Of a DNA stretch of 46,974 nt, positions 1-8,362 are shown one piece after another. The notes beneath the pieces were generated by a model, which saw only the letters and a list, made by a program, of their open reading frames with translations, was not told the origin of the DNA and ran no database searches. Position 1 is the stretch's first letter, and each line of letters starts with the position of its first letter. The stretch is from a bacterium (GTDB lineage Bacteria > Bacteroidota > Bacteroidia > Bacteroidales > Muribaculaceae), in assembly GCA_014802625.1 (NCBI GenBank), contig JAAVBX010000004.1, positions 5,002 to 51,975 on the forward strand, given 5' to 3'. The translations under genes were made by a program, and so were the position numbers.

Positions 1-2165
1 GGCTTGACATTCTTAGCTATGGCAGTATACTCAAACGGAATCTCCACCTCCTGCAGTGCTCCATCAGGACCAAACGCCTGATCCCAAGAGACCTGTCCGT
101 AAGCTATCACCTTGTCATAATCCTCATCTACAGAGGACATGGGGAAAAGCTTACGGTTTTTGGGATTCGTGCGAATCTCGATCGGGCCCGTAGTCAATGC
201 TACATATATCTGACCATGGTCAGTGCCACCGTCCACAAGATCGACATATTGCTTATTCTCCGACTTTACCGATACACCATCACCGGGACGATAATTGGCG
301 TATACGCGGACTTTGGCGGGATGCGACCCATTATACTCACGACCTAATGAGAGGACACCGTTCGTACCGTCGGTTTTAACATACGATCCAACGAATATGT
401 TTCCGGCCGCGATTATACCCATAGCAGCGTTGGATGCCAATCTCGCGCTATAGCTTCCGGACTGTTTCATATCCTCACTCTTATTGAGAATAGTAATACT
501 TGCAGTCGCCGACCCTTCGTTGCCGGAACCCCAGAAACTTGTATTCTTATCACCCGTAGAGCCGGGGAGCGTCACACTCTTTGTGCCTAACAGCGTGCTT
601 GCGGAATATGTGCTCCATTCCTCCATGGAAGCATTCGGGATCTCGAATATACCCTCCGTCGTGAAGCTCATTACGTCAGTGGCCTCGAAGTCATCGGCGT
701 AAGCCTTATATTCATAGGTAGTGGCGGGCTTGAGATTTGTCAAGACCACCGAACCTGCCGTAGCAGCCCGAGAGAGGGTCACAGGAACCTTGGTCCAATC
801 AGACGAACCTCTCTCCCGATACATTATGCCGAGACCGGTGGCTGTCTCATCCTTGACAGACACATTCAAAGAGGCCTGTCTTGCACCTATAGCCATATAA
901 TTGCCGGAAGTCGCGACATCCTCAACAATCAACGGATCATCATAGACAATCGCCTCCTCACCGACGGCGATACGCAGTGTCTTGGCGGTAGTCTTGCCGG
1001 GCATCAGATCATTTCCGGTGCCGTCGGTAGCGGTCAGGATTATCCGATACTCAGTAGCGCGCGCCGGGAGACTATTGAGATACTGCTCCGAGAAGGTGAT
1101 ATATGAAAGCTGACGCTTATGGCCATCCTTATTGTCGGAGAGATCCTCCACCGTCTTATCCCAGGTAATACCTGCGGCATGCAACTGCGCGATTGTGGCA
1201 TCGTCACATTTCTTGAGGTCGACAGCCTGCGCCGGGAGATTCAAATTGCCGGCATCAATACACTCGATGGTAAACGAAGTAATCTCATCGAAAGCCACCA
1301 CCTTCACCACCTTGTCGCCGGAGAACTCACCGGGATTCCCGACAATCTGCTTATCGATGTCGAAATCCACGCCATCGATTGCGGGGGCGGCGAAAATCTC
1401 CACCGTGTCGGCCACAAGATTCTCACGCTCATCGATAGTGATGCTGACGAAGCCGCCACCCTGCGGCTCCACCTCATCAGAATTATAACTGAGCTTGACG
1501 ACATATTCATGCGTCGGCTTCACATTCTCCACCGTCTTCTCCTTGACGAAGGGTTCGCCGAGAATATTCTCGCCTTCGACCTTCACCTTAAGGGTTGACT
1601 CACGCACGCCATCCTTGAACGGCATCATGAAATAGCCCTTTGCAGTCTTGTAGTTTTCCGGAGTGAACTCCAGAGAGCCATTGGAGGTAGAGACCGTCAC
1701 ATGGAGATTCTTGATCTGAGTGTCATCGACCGTATTGGCCCCGATAGAGGCAACCACATTAGCTATCTTGCAGGTAAGAGTAGCCTGAAGATTGGAGCCT
1801 GCCACCACATTAATCGACTCATTTCTGCCATAGTAGAACTTACTGTCAAACGAGGCGGGCACAGAGTCACCGGTCCAGGCTTCCGCGATGTAGTTACCCT
1901 CACGCAAAGCGATTTGATCGGGGAGATTGTTCAGACCCCTTTCCTTGAAGACGAGGCCCTTTTCACCCGAGATATAGACCACGCAGTTAGCCGACAGATC
2001 CTCCTGACTCATTGCGGCACGCGTGACATCGGAATTGATGACAAGTTTCATCTGCAGCACACCCTCACCCGAACCGAACGGTTCCTCCACGGCGCATGAC
2101 TGCATAGCTGCCGACAAAAGGAGGAGACCGGCAGCGGTATATCCATATTTAAATATATTCTTCAT
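1..2165 (-). CDS. DUF4493/PCMD-type surface lipoprotein, C-terminus cut by window edge
   Basis: I translated this by eye from ATG at 2165 leftward; the frame stays open to base 1, giving about 721 residues without the C-terminus. The N-terminus is a lipoprotein signal ending SAAMQSC (Cys24), followed by acidic residues (AVEEPF), as in Bacteroidetes lipoproteins exported to the cell surface. Residues 25-270 resemble DUF4493, including the early VTRAA segment seen in its neighbours. Residues about 405-500 look like a fibronectin type III domain (ending PATTYEYKAYADD). From about 505 a beta-rich region starting EIPNASMEEW resembles the PCMD (putative carbohydrate metabolism) domain. It is the third gene of a minus-strand operon, 12 bases after the previous stop. 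The precise role is unknown; surface glycan or matrix binding is inference. Confidence 0.8.
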   Translation of the reverse strand, partial: MKNIFKYGYTAAGLLLLSAAMQSCAVEEPFGSGEGVLQMKLVINSDVTRAAMSQEDLSANCVVYISGEKGLVFKERGLNNLPDQIALREGNYIAEAWTGDSVPASFDSKFYYGRNESINVVAGSNLQATLTCKIANVVASIGANTVDDTQIKNLHVTVSTSNGSLEFTPENYKTAKGYFMMPFKDGVRESTLKVKVEGENILGEPFVKEKTVENVKPTHEYVVKLSYNSDEVEPQGGGFVSITIDERENLVADTVEIFAAPAIDGVDFDIDKQIVGNPGEFSGDKVVKVVAFDEITSFTIECIDAGNLNLPAQAVDLKKCDDATIAQLHAAGITWDKTVEDLSDNKDGHKRQLSYITFSEQYLNSLPARATEYRIILTATDGTGNDLMPGKTTAKTLRIAVGEEAIVYDDPLIVEDVATSGNYMAIGARQASLNVSVKDETATGLGIMYRERGSSDWTKVPVTLSRAATAGSVVLTNLKPATTYEYKAYADDFEATDVMSFTTEGIFEIPNASMEEWSTYSASTLLGTKSVTLPGSTGDKNTSFWGSGNEGSATASITILNKSEDMKQSGSYSARLASNAAMGIIAAGNIFVGSYVKTDGTNGVLSLGREYNGSHPAKVRVYANYRPGDGVSVKSENKQYVDLVDGGTDHGQIYVALTTGPIEIRTNPKNRKLFPMSSVDEDYDKVIAYGQVSWDQAFGPDGALQEVEIPFEYTAIAKNVK

Positions 2166-2177
2166 GACAAGGAGGGA

Positions 2178-3491
2178 TTAATTGGTGTGAAGCGTTAGAG
2201 TCTTGACGGTTGTACCGTTGGCGTCGGTCACGGTCAGAATGAAGTTATGTGTACCCTCTCCAAGTGCATTAAGCATCGGCAAAAATCCGGTAATATTGAA
2301 ACTTACGTTCTTCATTCCGCCCACGTTCACCGGGAATCCAAGTCCGGACAAAGCACCCTCCAAACTACCCGGATTGACGAGATCCAGTTTAGCTGCAAGA
2401 CCCACTCCGGCAAGCTCTTCAGGTGAAAGTTTTTCAGAATCTATCTGCACCTCGAATTCCTGGATACCACTGTCGGCAGTGGAGGTAATGTCAAGGACAC
2501 AGTATGTATTATCCTCAACCTCATTTACCTTATCAAGATCCACGGGCACCATAGTCTTATCCGTAGGTGTTCCGGCCTTAATTACCGGAGGAGTATCTAC
2601 GGGGGGATTCGGGTCCTCCGGACCGGTGCCGGGACCTTCACCTCCACCCTGAGTGGGACGCCAGTCATCCTCAAGTATTTCCTCCGGCTCGCCGTCGACA
2701 GTATGGTTCATATCCACTTTCTCAACCGAGGCGTCGACGGTGATATTGCCGTCGATATTGCCCGGCTTGTCATCATCGATACCGCGCATACGGAACGTGA
2801 TACGGTAATGATTTCCGGGGGCGACATTGTCGTGAGTCTTTGTCTGCACGACGGGAGAGCCATCGACAGTGCCGGTGAAAGTGGCGGCCAACGTCTGCGA
2901 CTGATTTACATATCGGAAATAGGCGGAACGAGATTCAGAGGGGGTAAAGGTCATGACACCCTCATCGCCCACTTTCACCTCCACCTTACCCTCATCATTC
3001 ATCGCGCTGAGCAAAGAGGGATGGAATACGATTGTGACACGGATATTGGCGAGCTTGGCCACGATCGGTTCCACATCATCGGTAATCTTATTAGCCTCGA
3101 TACCGAAAGTCGACTCACCATAATAATAGGGTTCATCCCATGCGGCAGGTTTATTGTCGCCATGATAGGCATATACCTTGTAATCATCGGCGGGGAGAGT
3201 CAGGACCTCGGGCATATCGGAATACTTATACTCCACCGAGCCGGGAGTTCCGGCATAAGTGTTGACGCTCTTACGGGCGATGACCACCTTGAAATCATCA
3301 GTAGACGGGACGGCTGCACGGGTATCGGCCTCGATACCCTCCGGATTACTGAGGGTAGGCGCGAGACATCGAGTCATCAGCGTGCCGGTGGGTCCGTCGT
3401 AGACAGGGTCTACGAACGGATCCTCCTTTGCACAGCCGGTCAGCAGGGCAGCCGCTGCCAATGAATAGAATAATCCTTTATTTAGTTTCAT
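2178..3491 (-). CDS. DUF4493 domain lipoprotein
   Basis: This is a 437-residue predicted lipoprotein with lipobox LLTGC followed by AKEDPF, which suggests outer-membrane surface export. Residues about 40-275 match the DUF4493 pattern: TRAAVPSTDDFKVVI near the start, then short beta-strand motifs. A Gly/Pro/Glu-rich linker (about residues 280-305, GGGEGPGTGPEDPNPP) joins it to a C-terminal Ig-like segment. I chose ATG at 3491. A GTG four codons upstream (3503) is possible, but it lies almost on the previous stop, and the ATG gives a standard Lys-rich signal peptide. It is the middle gene of three same-strand DUF4493 lipoproteins and has no PCMD domain. No catalytic motif is visible. Confidence 0.82.
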   Translation of the reverse strand: MKLNKGLFYSLAAAALLTGCAKEDPFVDPVYDGPTGTLMTRCLAPTLSNPEGIEADTRAAVPSTDDFKVVIARKSVNTYAGTPGSVEYKYSDMPEVLTLPADDYKVYAYHGDNKPAAWDEPYYYGESTFGIEANKITDDVEPIVAKLANIRVTIVFHPSLLSAMNDEGKVEVKVGDEGVMTFTPSESRSAYFRYVNQSQTLAATFTGTVDGSPVVQTKTHDNVAPGNHYRITFRMRGIDDDKPGNIDGNITVDASVEKVDMNHTVDGEPEEILEDDWRPTQGGGEGPGTGPEDPNPPVDTPPVIKAGTPTDKTMVPVDLDKVNEVEDNTYCVLDITSTADSGIQEFEVQIDSEKLSPEELAGVGLAAKLDLVNPGSLEGALSGLGFPVNVGGMKNVSFNITGFLPMLNALGEGTHNFILTVTDANGTTVKTLTLHTN

Positions 3492-3505
3492 GATTCGTTT
3501 CACGA

Positions 3506-6094
3506 TTAGTAATTAAGTTCGATGTTAGAGATTTTCAAGACAGATCCAATAGCCACAGCCTTATACGAATTATCCGGCAACTGATTATTTTTTAATCCAT
3601 TACTTGGATGCTCATTTAATGCGTCTCCAGACGGAACCGAGATAGCAGGTACACTTGCGGTCGAAGAAATAAACTTCAACTGAATAGAAGCTGCTTTTAC
3701 TCCAAAACCAGTATACTCGGGGAGAGTTATAGTGAGTGTCTTAGTTGACGTTGATTCAGGCAAATCTCTTGAAGCTATAACCATAGTTCTACCAGACTCA
3801 TCGAGGATTTTTACCTCAACTCTTCCTTTTTCAGAATTGAGTGGAGAGTAAGAATAGTCAAAAGACAAGGAACTCGGACGACTATCAAAACGTATTCCAT
3901 CCTTACGGCTTTCAGTTCCATTAAAAGAATAAGTTCCCAAGAAGAGTTCTCCTGCGCATTTGTTCCCATCTGAGAAAGTAGGCGCGTTAGGATTATAATA
4001 ACGAGCTGTAGTCTTATCAAGAGATGGAGTTGTTCCATTATGGTTATATCCCACACTTTTTATAACCGCGACTCCATTCTCAATGTATGTAGAGGGTACA
4101 CAGAACCAAGTATTTTTATTAGTTGAACCTGTCCAACATGTCTTTTCATTTAATGTACACCATCCATTGGGAGTTTCTCTTACAATATTGGAGTAATAAT
4201 GATACTTAGGACTACCAAATACAGTACCTGTATACTCGCCACCAGACATCACATTTTCCATATTAATAGTTGTTGATGTCTGCGAGAAATCGCTGTTAGG
4301 AATCTGGGCGGCTGCCTCAGTATGAATCTTAAGGGTCTGCTCCTCGGGGAGACCGTTGGGGCGTGTGGTCAGCGAGTATCCGATTGTATAATCGGTGTCA
4401 GGCTCAAGACCATCCATAGTTAACATTCCCTTTTCTGGATCCGTGGTAACGAGCGACTTGTCGACAGCCGTGCCATTCTTATAGAGAGTCAACCCATTCG
4501 TAATCGTCGGGATGTCGGCGGCATTCGCAGTCTCAACCTTGAAGCGTGCGTAAGTAGCGAAGGGATCGGCAACAAGACTATACTGCGGCTCAATGATATC
4601 AAGCGTGAATTCCGCGCGCTTCTCACCGTTGAAATAAAGCTCCATCGGCAGCGGGGATGTCTCCACGTCACACACCTTGATACTGAAGATATACGACTTA
4701 TCGGGGAAACCGCGCGTAGCGGTAGACTCCTTCACCTCAACGAGATCGCAATCCTTATAGATACCCGTGCGGCAAAGATTCTTGAAGCTGATGCTCTCTG
4801 CGGGATTCAAACCGTTATAGGTCACGAGCACAGTAGCATCCACCGTGGGATTGACAGTTACGACACTGCCCGGGTACTCATAGACGGCAGACCCACCCGT
4901 CACCACAAGATTAATCGGCAACGTCGACAGATTGAGCACTACGGGAGTCTCATTATTCCGACCAACCGCATCGGTGACGGTCAAAGTCAGCTCGAAAGTG
5001 CCCTCAGGCAGATGACGGGAAAGATCCGTGACATCCACTACACCCATCTGGTCGGGATTCTTAAAGAGACCGCGCACCTTAATGCCATTCTGTTCAAGCT
5101 GGTACTGGGTAGCCTCGTCGGCCTGAATGAGGTCGAGTTCCGGATCGAAGGAGGGATTGAACTGAGTCGTGCCGCTCACCTGCGCGATTTTCAGCACAGC
5201 CTTCTGAATACCGGACTTACAGATAGTCTCGAATTTGAGCGGGGTTGCCGACGGGTTGCCGGAGAGAGCCTCGACGGTCTGACCGCTCGTAAAGCCCTCG
5301 GCATGGACGACAGGGGCATCGGCGTTGTAAAGCTCATCGCTCAGAGAGAATCTCACATCCTCCTGCGTCAGGTTATCGTCGAACTCGACTTTCAGCACAG
5401 CGTTGCCCGTCGGGTCGGCATTCACGTCGAAAGTGACGTGGTAATGATGACGCGCCTGCGCCGGGAACTGCGCGGGAGTGAGAGTGACCGACTTACCGCT
5501 CGGATTAGTGAGCGAGACCTGCAGGGTCACATCACCGGGGGTGAGGAAACCGGCACGGGTCTCATTCTTTCCATACACTACATTGGCATGGCCGTCGGTA
5601 TGGGCGGTGACGCTATAATCGCGGAAATAATTTCTGAAAGAATCGGTATAATCCACGCTCATCATGACATTGGCCAGTTGAGCCGTGACCTCGGCGCTGC
5701 TCTCACGCCCTTCAAGGACATTGACGGTGGTCTCGCCGATGAAACAGGGTTTATCGAAACCACATTCATTGACGTTGCCATAGAAAGCGGTCAGCGTGTA
5801 GCTGCCCACATCGAATCCATCCTCCGCGTTGAAATCAGCGAGAGATTGCCATGTGCGCGCCTCGTCGGTGTCAAGATTCGTGAGTCTGATACCGAAATCG
5901 GCCACATCGGGAGCGTTCAGCTCAGGGGCGCCGGAGCGCACCATAGGGAGCGCGTCCTGCACATCAGCCGATGCCGAAAGCTTGAGATCGATACCCCCCT
6001 TTCCACGACCGTTGGCCCATGGGTTATCCTCGGAACATGAGCCGAGAGCCAGGGCGGCCAGCGAAAGCAGGAGTGCTTCTCTAAAGATTTTCAT
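3506..6094 (-). CDS. DUF4493/PCMD-type surface lipoprotein, first gene of operon
   Basis: This 862-residue lipoprotein has the signal ending LALGSC followed by SEDNPW. DUF4493 covers about residues 30-250 (TRAGFLTPGDVTLQVS and related strands). Several Ig/FN3-like segments follow (about 260-590; the last ends GLPEEQTLKIHTEAA), and then a PCMD-like beta-sandwich from about residue 597 (IPNSDF) to the end (ISNIELNY). The PCMD-coding part (3506 to about 4305) is clearly more AT-rich than the rest, and the change falls on the domain boundary, which suggests domain acquisition by recombination. The gene is first in its operon, behind a Bacteroidetes-type promoter near 6200. Its substrate is unknown; a surface-exposed carbohydrate-related role is inferred only from the domain names. 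Confidence 0.82.
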   Translation of the reverse strand: MKIFREALLLSLAALALGSCSEDNPWANGRGKGGIDLKLSASADVQDALPMVRSGAPELNAPDVADFGIRLTNLDTDEARTWQSLADFNAEDGFDVGSYTLTAFYGNVNECGFDKPCFIGETTVNVLEGRESSAEVTAQLANVMMSVDYTDSFRNYFRDYSVTAHTDGHANVVYGKNETRAGFLTPGDVTLQVSLTNPSGKSVTLTPAQFPAQARHHYHVTFDVNADPTGNAVLKVEFDDNLTQEDVRFSLSDELYNADAPVVHAEGFTSGQTVEALSGNPSATPLKFETICKSGIQKAVLKIAQVSGTTQFNPSFDPELDLIQADEATQYQLEQNGIKVRGLFKNPDQMGVVDVTDLSRHLPEGTFELTLTVTDAVGRNNETPVVLNLSTLPINLVVTGGSAVYEYPGSVVTVNPTVDATVLVTYNGLNPAESISFKNLCRTGIYKDCDLVEVKESTATRGFPDKSYIFSIKVCDVETSPLPMELYFNGEKRAEFTLDIIEPQYSLVADPFATYARFKVETANAADIPTITNGLTLYKNGTAVDKSLVTTDPEKGMLTMDGLEPDTDYTIGYSLTTRPNGLPEEQTLKIHTEAAAQIPNSDFSQTSTTINMENVMSGGEYTGTVFGSPKYHYYSNIVRETPNGWCTLNEKTCWTGSTNKNTWFCVPSTYIENGVAVIKSVGYNHNGTTPSLDKTTARYYNPNAPTFSDGNKCAGELFLGTYSFNGTESRKDGIRFDSRPSSLSFDYSYSPLNSEKGRVEVKILDESGRTMVIASRDLPESTSTKTLTITLPEYTGFGVKAASIQLKFISSTASVPAISVPSGDALNEHPSNGLKNNQLPDNSYKAVAIGSVLKISNIELNY

Positions 6095-6131
6095 ATTTAT
6101 GATGTTTGGTTTAATCAGTTGATATATGGAT

Positions 6132-6163
6132 GATGAGAGGGTCTCATCCTCCCGGAATCGGGA
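6132..6163 (-). promoter_or_regulatory. Two adjacent hairpins in the 5' leader of the DUF4493 operon
   Basis: A perfect 7-bp stem (GATGAGA / TCTCATC, 3-base loop, 6132-6148) is followed by a 5-bp stem (TCCCG / CGGGA, 4-base loop, 6150-6163). Both lie between the predicted start of transcription (about 6191) and the first start codon (6094), so they would be in the mRNA leader. They may aid stability or regulation. Alternatively they could terminate read-through from tadA, but no U-run follows. Confidence 0.4.
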
Positions 6164-6197
6164 AAAGCCATCCGGAGAAAGCCTATCTATCCGAGTG

Positions 6198-6228
6198 CAA
6201 AGTTACGAATGATTTCGCAAGTAGCAAA
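6198..6228 (-). promoter_or_regulatory. Bacteroidetes-type promoter for the DUF4493 lipoprotein operon
   Basis: Read on the minus strand, TTTG (6228-6225) is followed after 19 bases by TAACTTTG (6205-6198). This matches the Bacteroidetes -33/-7 pattern (TTTG, 19-21 nt, TAnnTTTG). The predicted start of transcription is about 6191, leaving a leader of roughly 95 bases. Confidence 0.7.
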
Positions 6229-6360
6229 AAAAATGGTGAAATTGCCCACAATTGCGACAAATCCACCAATTCAATATATGTAAAATGAGAGAAAAAGGAG
6301 AGAAAGGAGTCAATTAGGCAAACAACAGTTTACGAATCCGTGCAAATCGGGAATCGACCC

Positions 6361-6828
6361 TCAACGCCCCCTGCGCCGACGGAAGAAATCCTTCATGAGA
6401 GCGAGAGCCTCCTCGGCCAGCACACCGGAAGAGAGCCTGGTCTTGGGATGCAAAGCCGCATCAGGGTCGGCGAAGAGAGCGCGATAGCCCCTCTTAGGAT
6501 CGGAAGCGCCATAGACCACGCGCCCGATCTGGGCCCACCGCAGGGCGGCCGCACACATCGGACAAGGCTCAAGCGAGACATAGAGGGTGCAATCCGGCAG
6601 ATACTTGCCATTCAGATGCTCGGAGGCCGCCGTGATGGCCTGCATCTCGGCATGGGCCGTAACATCGCGGAGACGCTCGGTAAGGTTATGGGCGCGCGCT
6701 ACGACGCGGTCGTTGCAGACTATGACGGCCCCGACAGGCACCTCCCCCTCCGAAGCGGCGAGAGCGGCCTCATCGAGGGCCATGCGCATGAAACGCTCGT
6801 CGCGTTGGGCATCAGTCTCGTAAAGCAT
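6361..6828 (-). CDS. tadA: tRNA-specific adenosine deaminase
   Basis: This 155-residue protein would deaminate A34 to inosine in the anticodon of tRNA-Arg(ACG) in the cytoplasm. The zinc-site motifs of the cytidine-deaminase fold are present: H59-A60-E61, and P88-C89-P90-M91-C92. The VPVGAVIV strand and the EPCPMCAAA region are typical of TadA. The length is normal, and the C-terminus is a short Arg-rich tail. The start overlaps the end of ispH by 17 bases, so it is the last gene of the glgB-cmk-ispH-tadA operon and probably translationally coupled. A guanine deaminase is the other possibility in this fold, but the motif spacing fits TadA. Confidence 0.92.
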   Translation of the reverse strand: MLYETDAQRDERFMRMALDEAALAASEGEVPVGAVIVCNDRVVARAHNLTERLRDVTAHAEMQAITAASEHLNGKYLPDCTLYVSLEPCPMCAAALRWAQIGRVVYGASDPKRGYRALFADPDAALHPKTRLSSGVLAEEALALMKDFFRRRRGR

Positions 6829-7669
6829 CGGCCACCTCCTTCATAAGCCAAGCTGGAGTCGAGGTCGCGCCGCATATGCCGACACTCCGCGCCCCAGCCG
6901 TCCATTCATCGCGCAACTCAGCCGGCCCCGCAACCATATAGGAGCGAGGATTTACACTTCTGCATTCCGAGAAGAGTACCTTGCCGTTGCTGCTTTTCGT
7001 GCCGCTGACGAAGATGACCACATCATGGGCGGCGGCGAACTCCCGCATCTTGTCCATACGATTGGCCACCTGACGGCATATAGTGTCAAACCATTGGAAA
7101 CCGCCTCCAAGCGTCAATTTCCGGCGTTCGATCTCTGCGACAATCTCGCGGAAACCGTCGAGCGACTTAGTCGTCTGCGAATAGAGACGGATATCCCGGC
7201 TGAGGTCGACGGCATCGAGATCGGCCATATCGCGGATGACTATGGCGCGTCCGTCGGTCTGCCCCACGAGGCCGTTGACCTCCGCATGGCCCGGTTTTCC
7301 ATAGATAAGAATAAGGGGACCGGAAGAACCTGCATCACTCTTGATGCGCCTCTGCAACTGGAGCACGACGGGGCACGTCGCGTCGATAATCTCGATATTA
7401 TTGCGACGCGCAATCTCATAGGTGGCCGGCGGCTCACCATGGGCACGGAGAAGCACCTTCACATCATGCAGACGCTCAAGGTCGTCATGAGTGATGGTGA
7501 CAAGCCCTTTGCGACGCAGACGCTCCACCTCGGCGGCATTATGCACGATGTCGCCGAGGCAATACAGGCGTCCGCTGCGCTCCAGTTCCTCCTCAGCCTT
7601 GCGGATGGCCGTGACCACGCCGAAGCAGAAACCGGAATTGGAATCTATTTCAATATCCTTCGGATTCAT
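6812..7669 (-). CDS. ispH: 4-hydroxy-3-methylbut-2-enyl diphosphate reductase
   Basis: This is the last enzyme of the MEP isoprenoid pathway. It reduces HMBPP to IPP and DMAPP with a [4Fe-4S] cluster. The protein has 285 residues, and the three cluster cysteines are visible at C15 (SGFCFGV), C99 (ATCPVV) and C198 (DTICRQVANR). Other family signatures are RAHGEPP, YGKPGHAEVNG, SQTTKSL and VSGTKSSNG. It starts 3 bases after the cmk stop and overlaps tadA, so it is in one operon with them. No S1-domain fusion, which some bacteria have, is present. It would supply IPP for the polyprenyl side chain attached by MenA, encoded in this window. Confidence 0.95.
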   Translation of the reverse strand: MNPKDIEIDSNSGFCFGVVTAIRKAEEELERSGRLYCLGDIVHNAAEVERLRRKGLVTITHDDLERLHDVKVLLRAHGEPPATYEIARRNNIEIIDATCPVVLQLQRRIKSDAGSSGPLILIYGKPGHAEVNGLVGQTDGRAIVIRDMADLDAVDLSRDIRLYSQTTKSLDGFREIVAEIERRKLTLGGGFQWFDTICRQVANRMDKMREFAAAHDVVIFVSGTKSSNGKVLFSECRSVNPRSYMVAGPAELRDEWTAGARSVGICGATSTPAWLMKEVADALRD

Positions 7670-7672
7670 GAA

Positions 7673-8362
7673 TCAATCACCGGCTATCGTATGAAACTTG
7701 TCGAGGAGCCACTGCATCTGCTCCTCACGGGTGAGACGGTCGTTATCGAGCACGAGGGCATCGGGGGCCTGTCTCAAGGGGGATTCCTCACGGGTGGAGT
7801 CGATACGGTCGCGCTCCATGACGTTGGCGAGCACATCGGCATATTCCACCCTCTCCCCTTTCGCACGCAATTCATCCACACGCCTTTGCGCGCGCACCTC
7901 GGGAGAGGCGTTGACGAACACCTTCATCTCAGCGTCGGGGAAGACGGTCGTGCCGATGTCGCGGCCATCCATGACGATACCCTTCTCCACGCCATAGCCC
8001 TGCTGCAGACGCGTGAGAAAGCGGCGCACCTCAGGCACAGCCGCCACGGGACTCACCATCTCCGATACCTCCATAAGGCGAATCTCCCTCTCGACATCCT
8101 CCCCATTGAGGAGAGTATGCTGATTTCCATCGGAGGCGAGAGCGAAGGCCACGTCGATGTGCGGAAGGGCCCGCACGAGGGCAGCGACGTCGAGACTACG
8201 GTCAGGGCCGACCATACCGTTGCGCAGTGCATACAAGGTAACGGCGCGATACATCGCGCCGCTATCCACATATAGATAGCCCGTCTCACGGGCGAGCTGA
8301 CGGGCCATCGTGCTTTTCCCCGAAGAGGAAAAGCCATCGATGGCCACTATAATTTTCTTCAT
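7673..8362 (-). CDS. cmk: Cytidylate kinase
   Basis: A 229-residue (d)CMP kinase that makes (d)CDP from (d)CMP and ATP. The P-loop is GFSSSGKS at residues 10-17, followed by [12 protein letters not shown], the usual CMP-binding segment. [12 protein letters not shown] and the LID-like RAQRRVDEL region are also typical. Its start overlaps the glgB stop by 4 bases (ATGA), which indicates translational coupling, and ispH follows after 3 bases. Length and motif order are normal for the short bacterial form. Confidence 0.95.
   Translation of the reverse strand: MKKIIVAIDGFSSSGKSTMARQLARETGYLYVDSGAMYRAVTLYALRNGMVGPDRSLDVAALVRALPHIDVAFALASDGNQHTLLNGEDVEREIRLMEVSEMVSPVAAVPEVRRFLTRLQQGYGVEKGIVMDGRDIGTTVFPDAEMKVFVNASPEVRAQRRVDELRAKGERVEYADVLANVMERDRIDSTREESPLRQAPDALVLDNDRLTREEQMQWLLDKFHTIAGD

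Noticed and set aside
1119..1598. Plus-strand open frame of about 160 codons opposite the third lipoprotein gene
   Set aside because: The minus strand carries a continuous lipoprotein reading frame with a clear signal and domains. The plus frame has no family features and is a mirror of the coding strand.
5012..6040. Plus-strand open frame of 342 codons opposite the first DUF4493 gene
   Set aside because: Its His/Gly/Ile-rich composition, typical of antisense translation of GC-rich genes, shows no motif.
7025..8275. Long plus-strand frame opposite ispH and cmk
   Set aside because: Both minus-strand genes have complete catalytic motifs, so the plus frame is a shadow.
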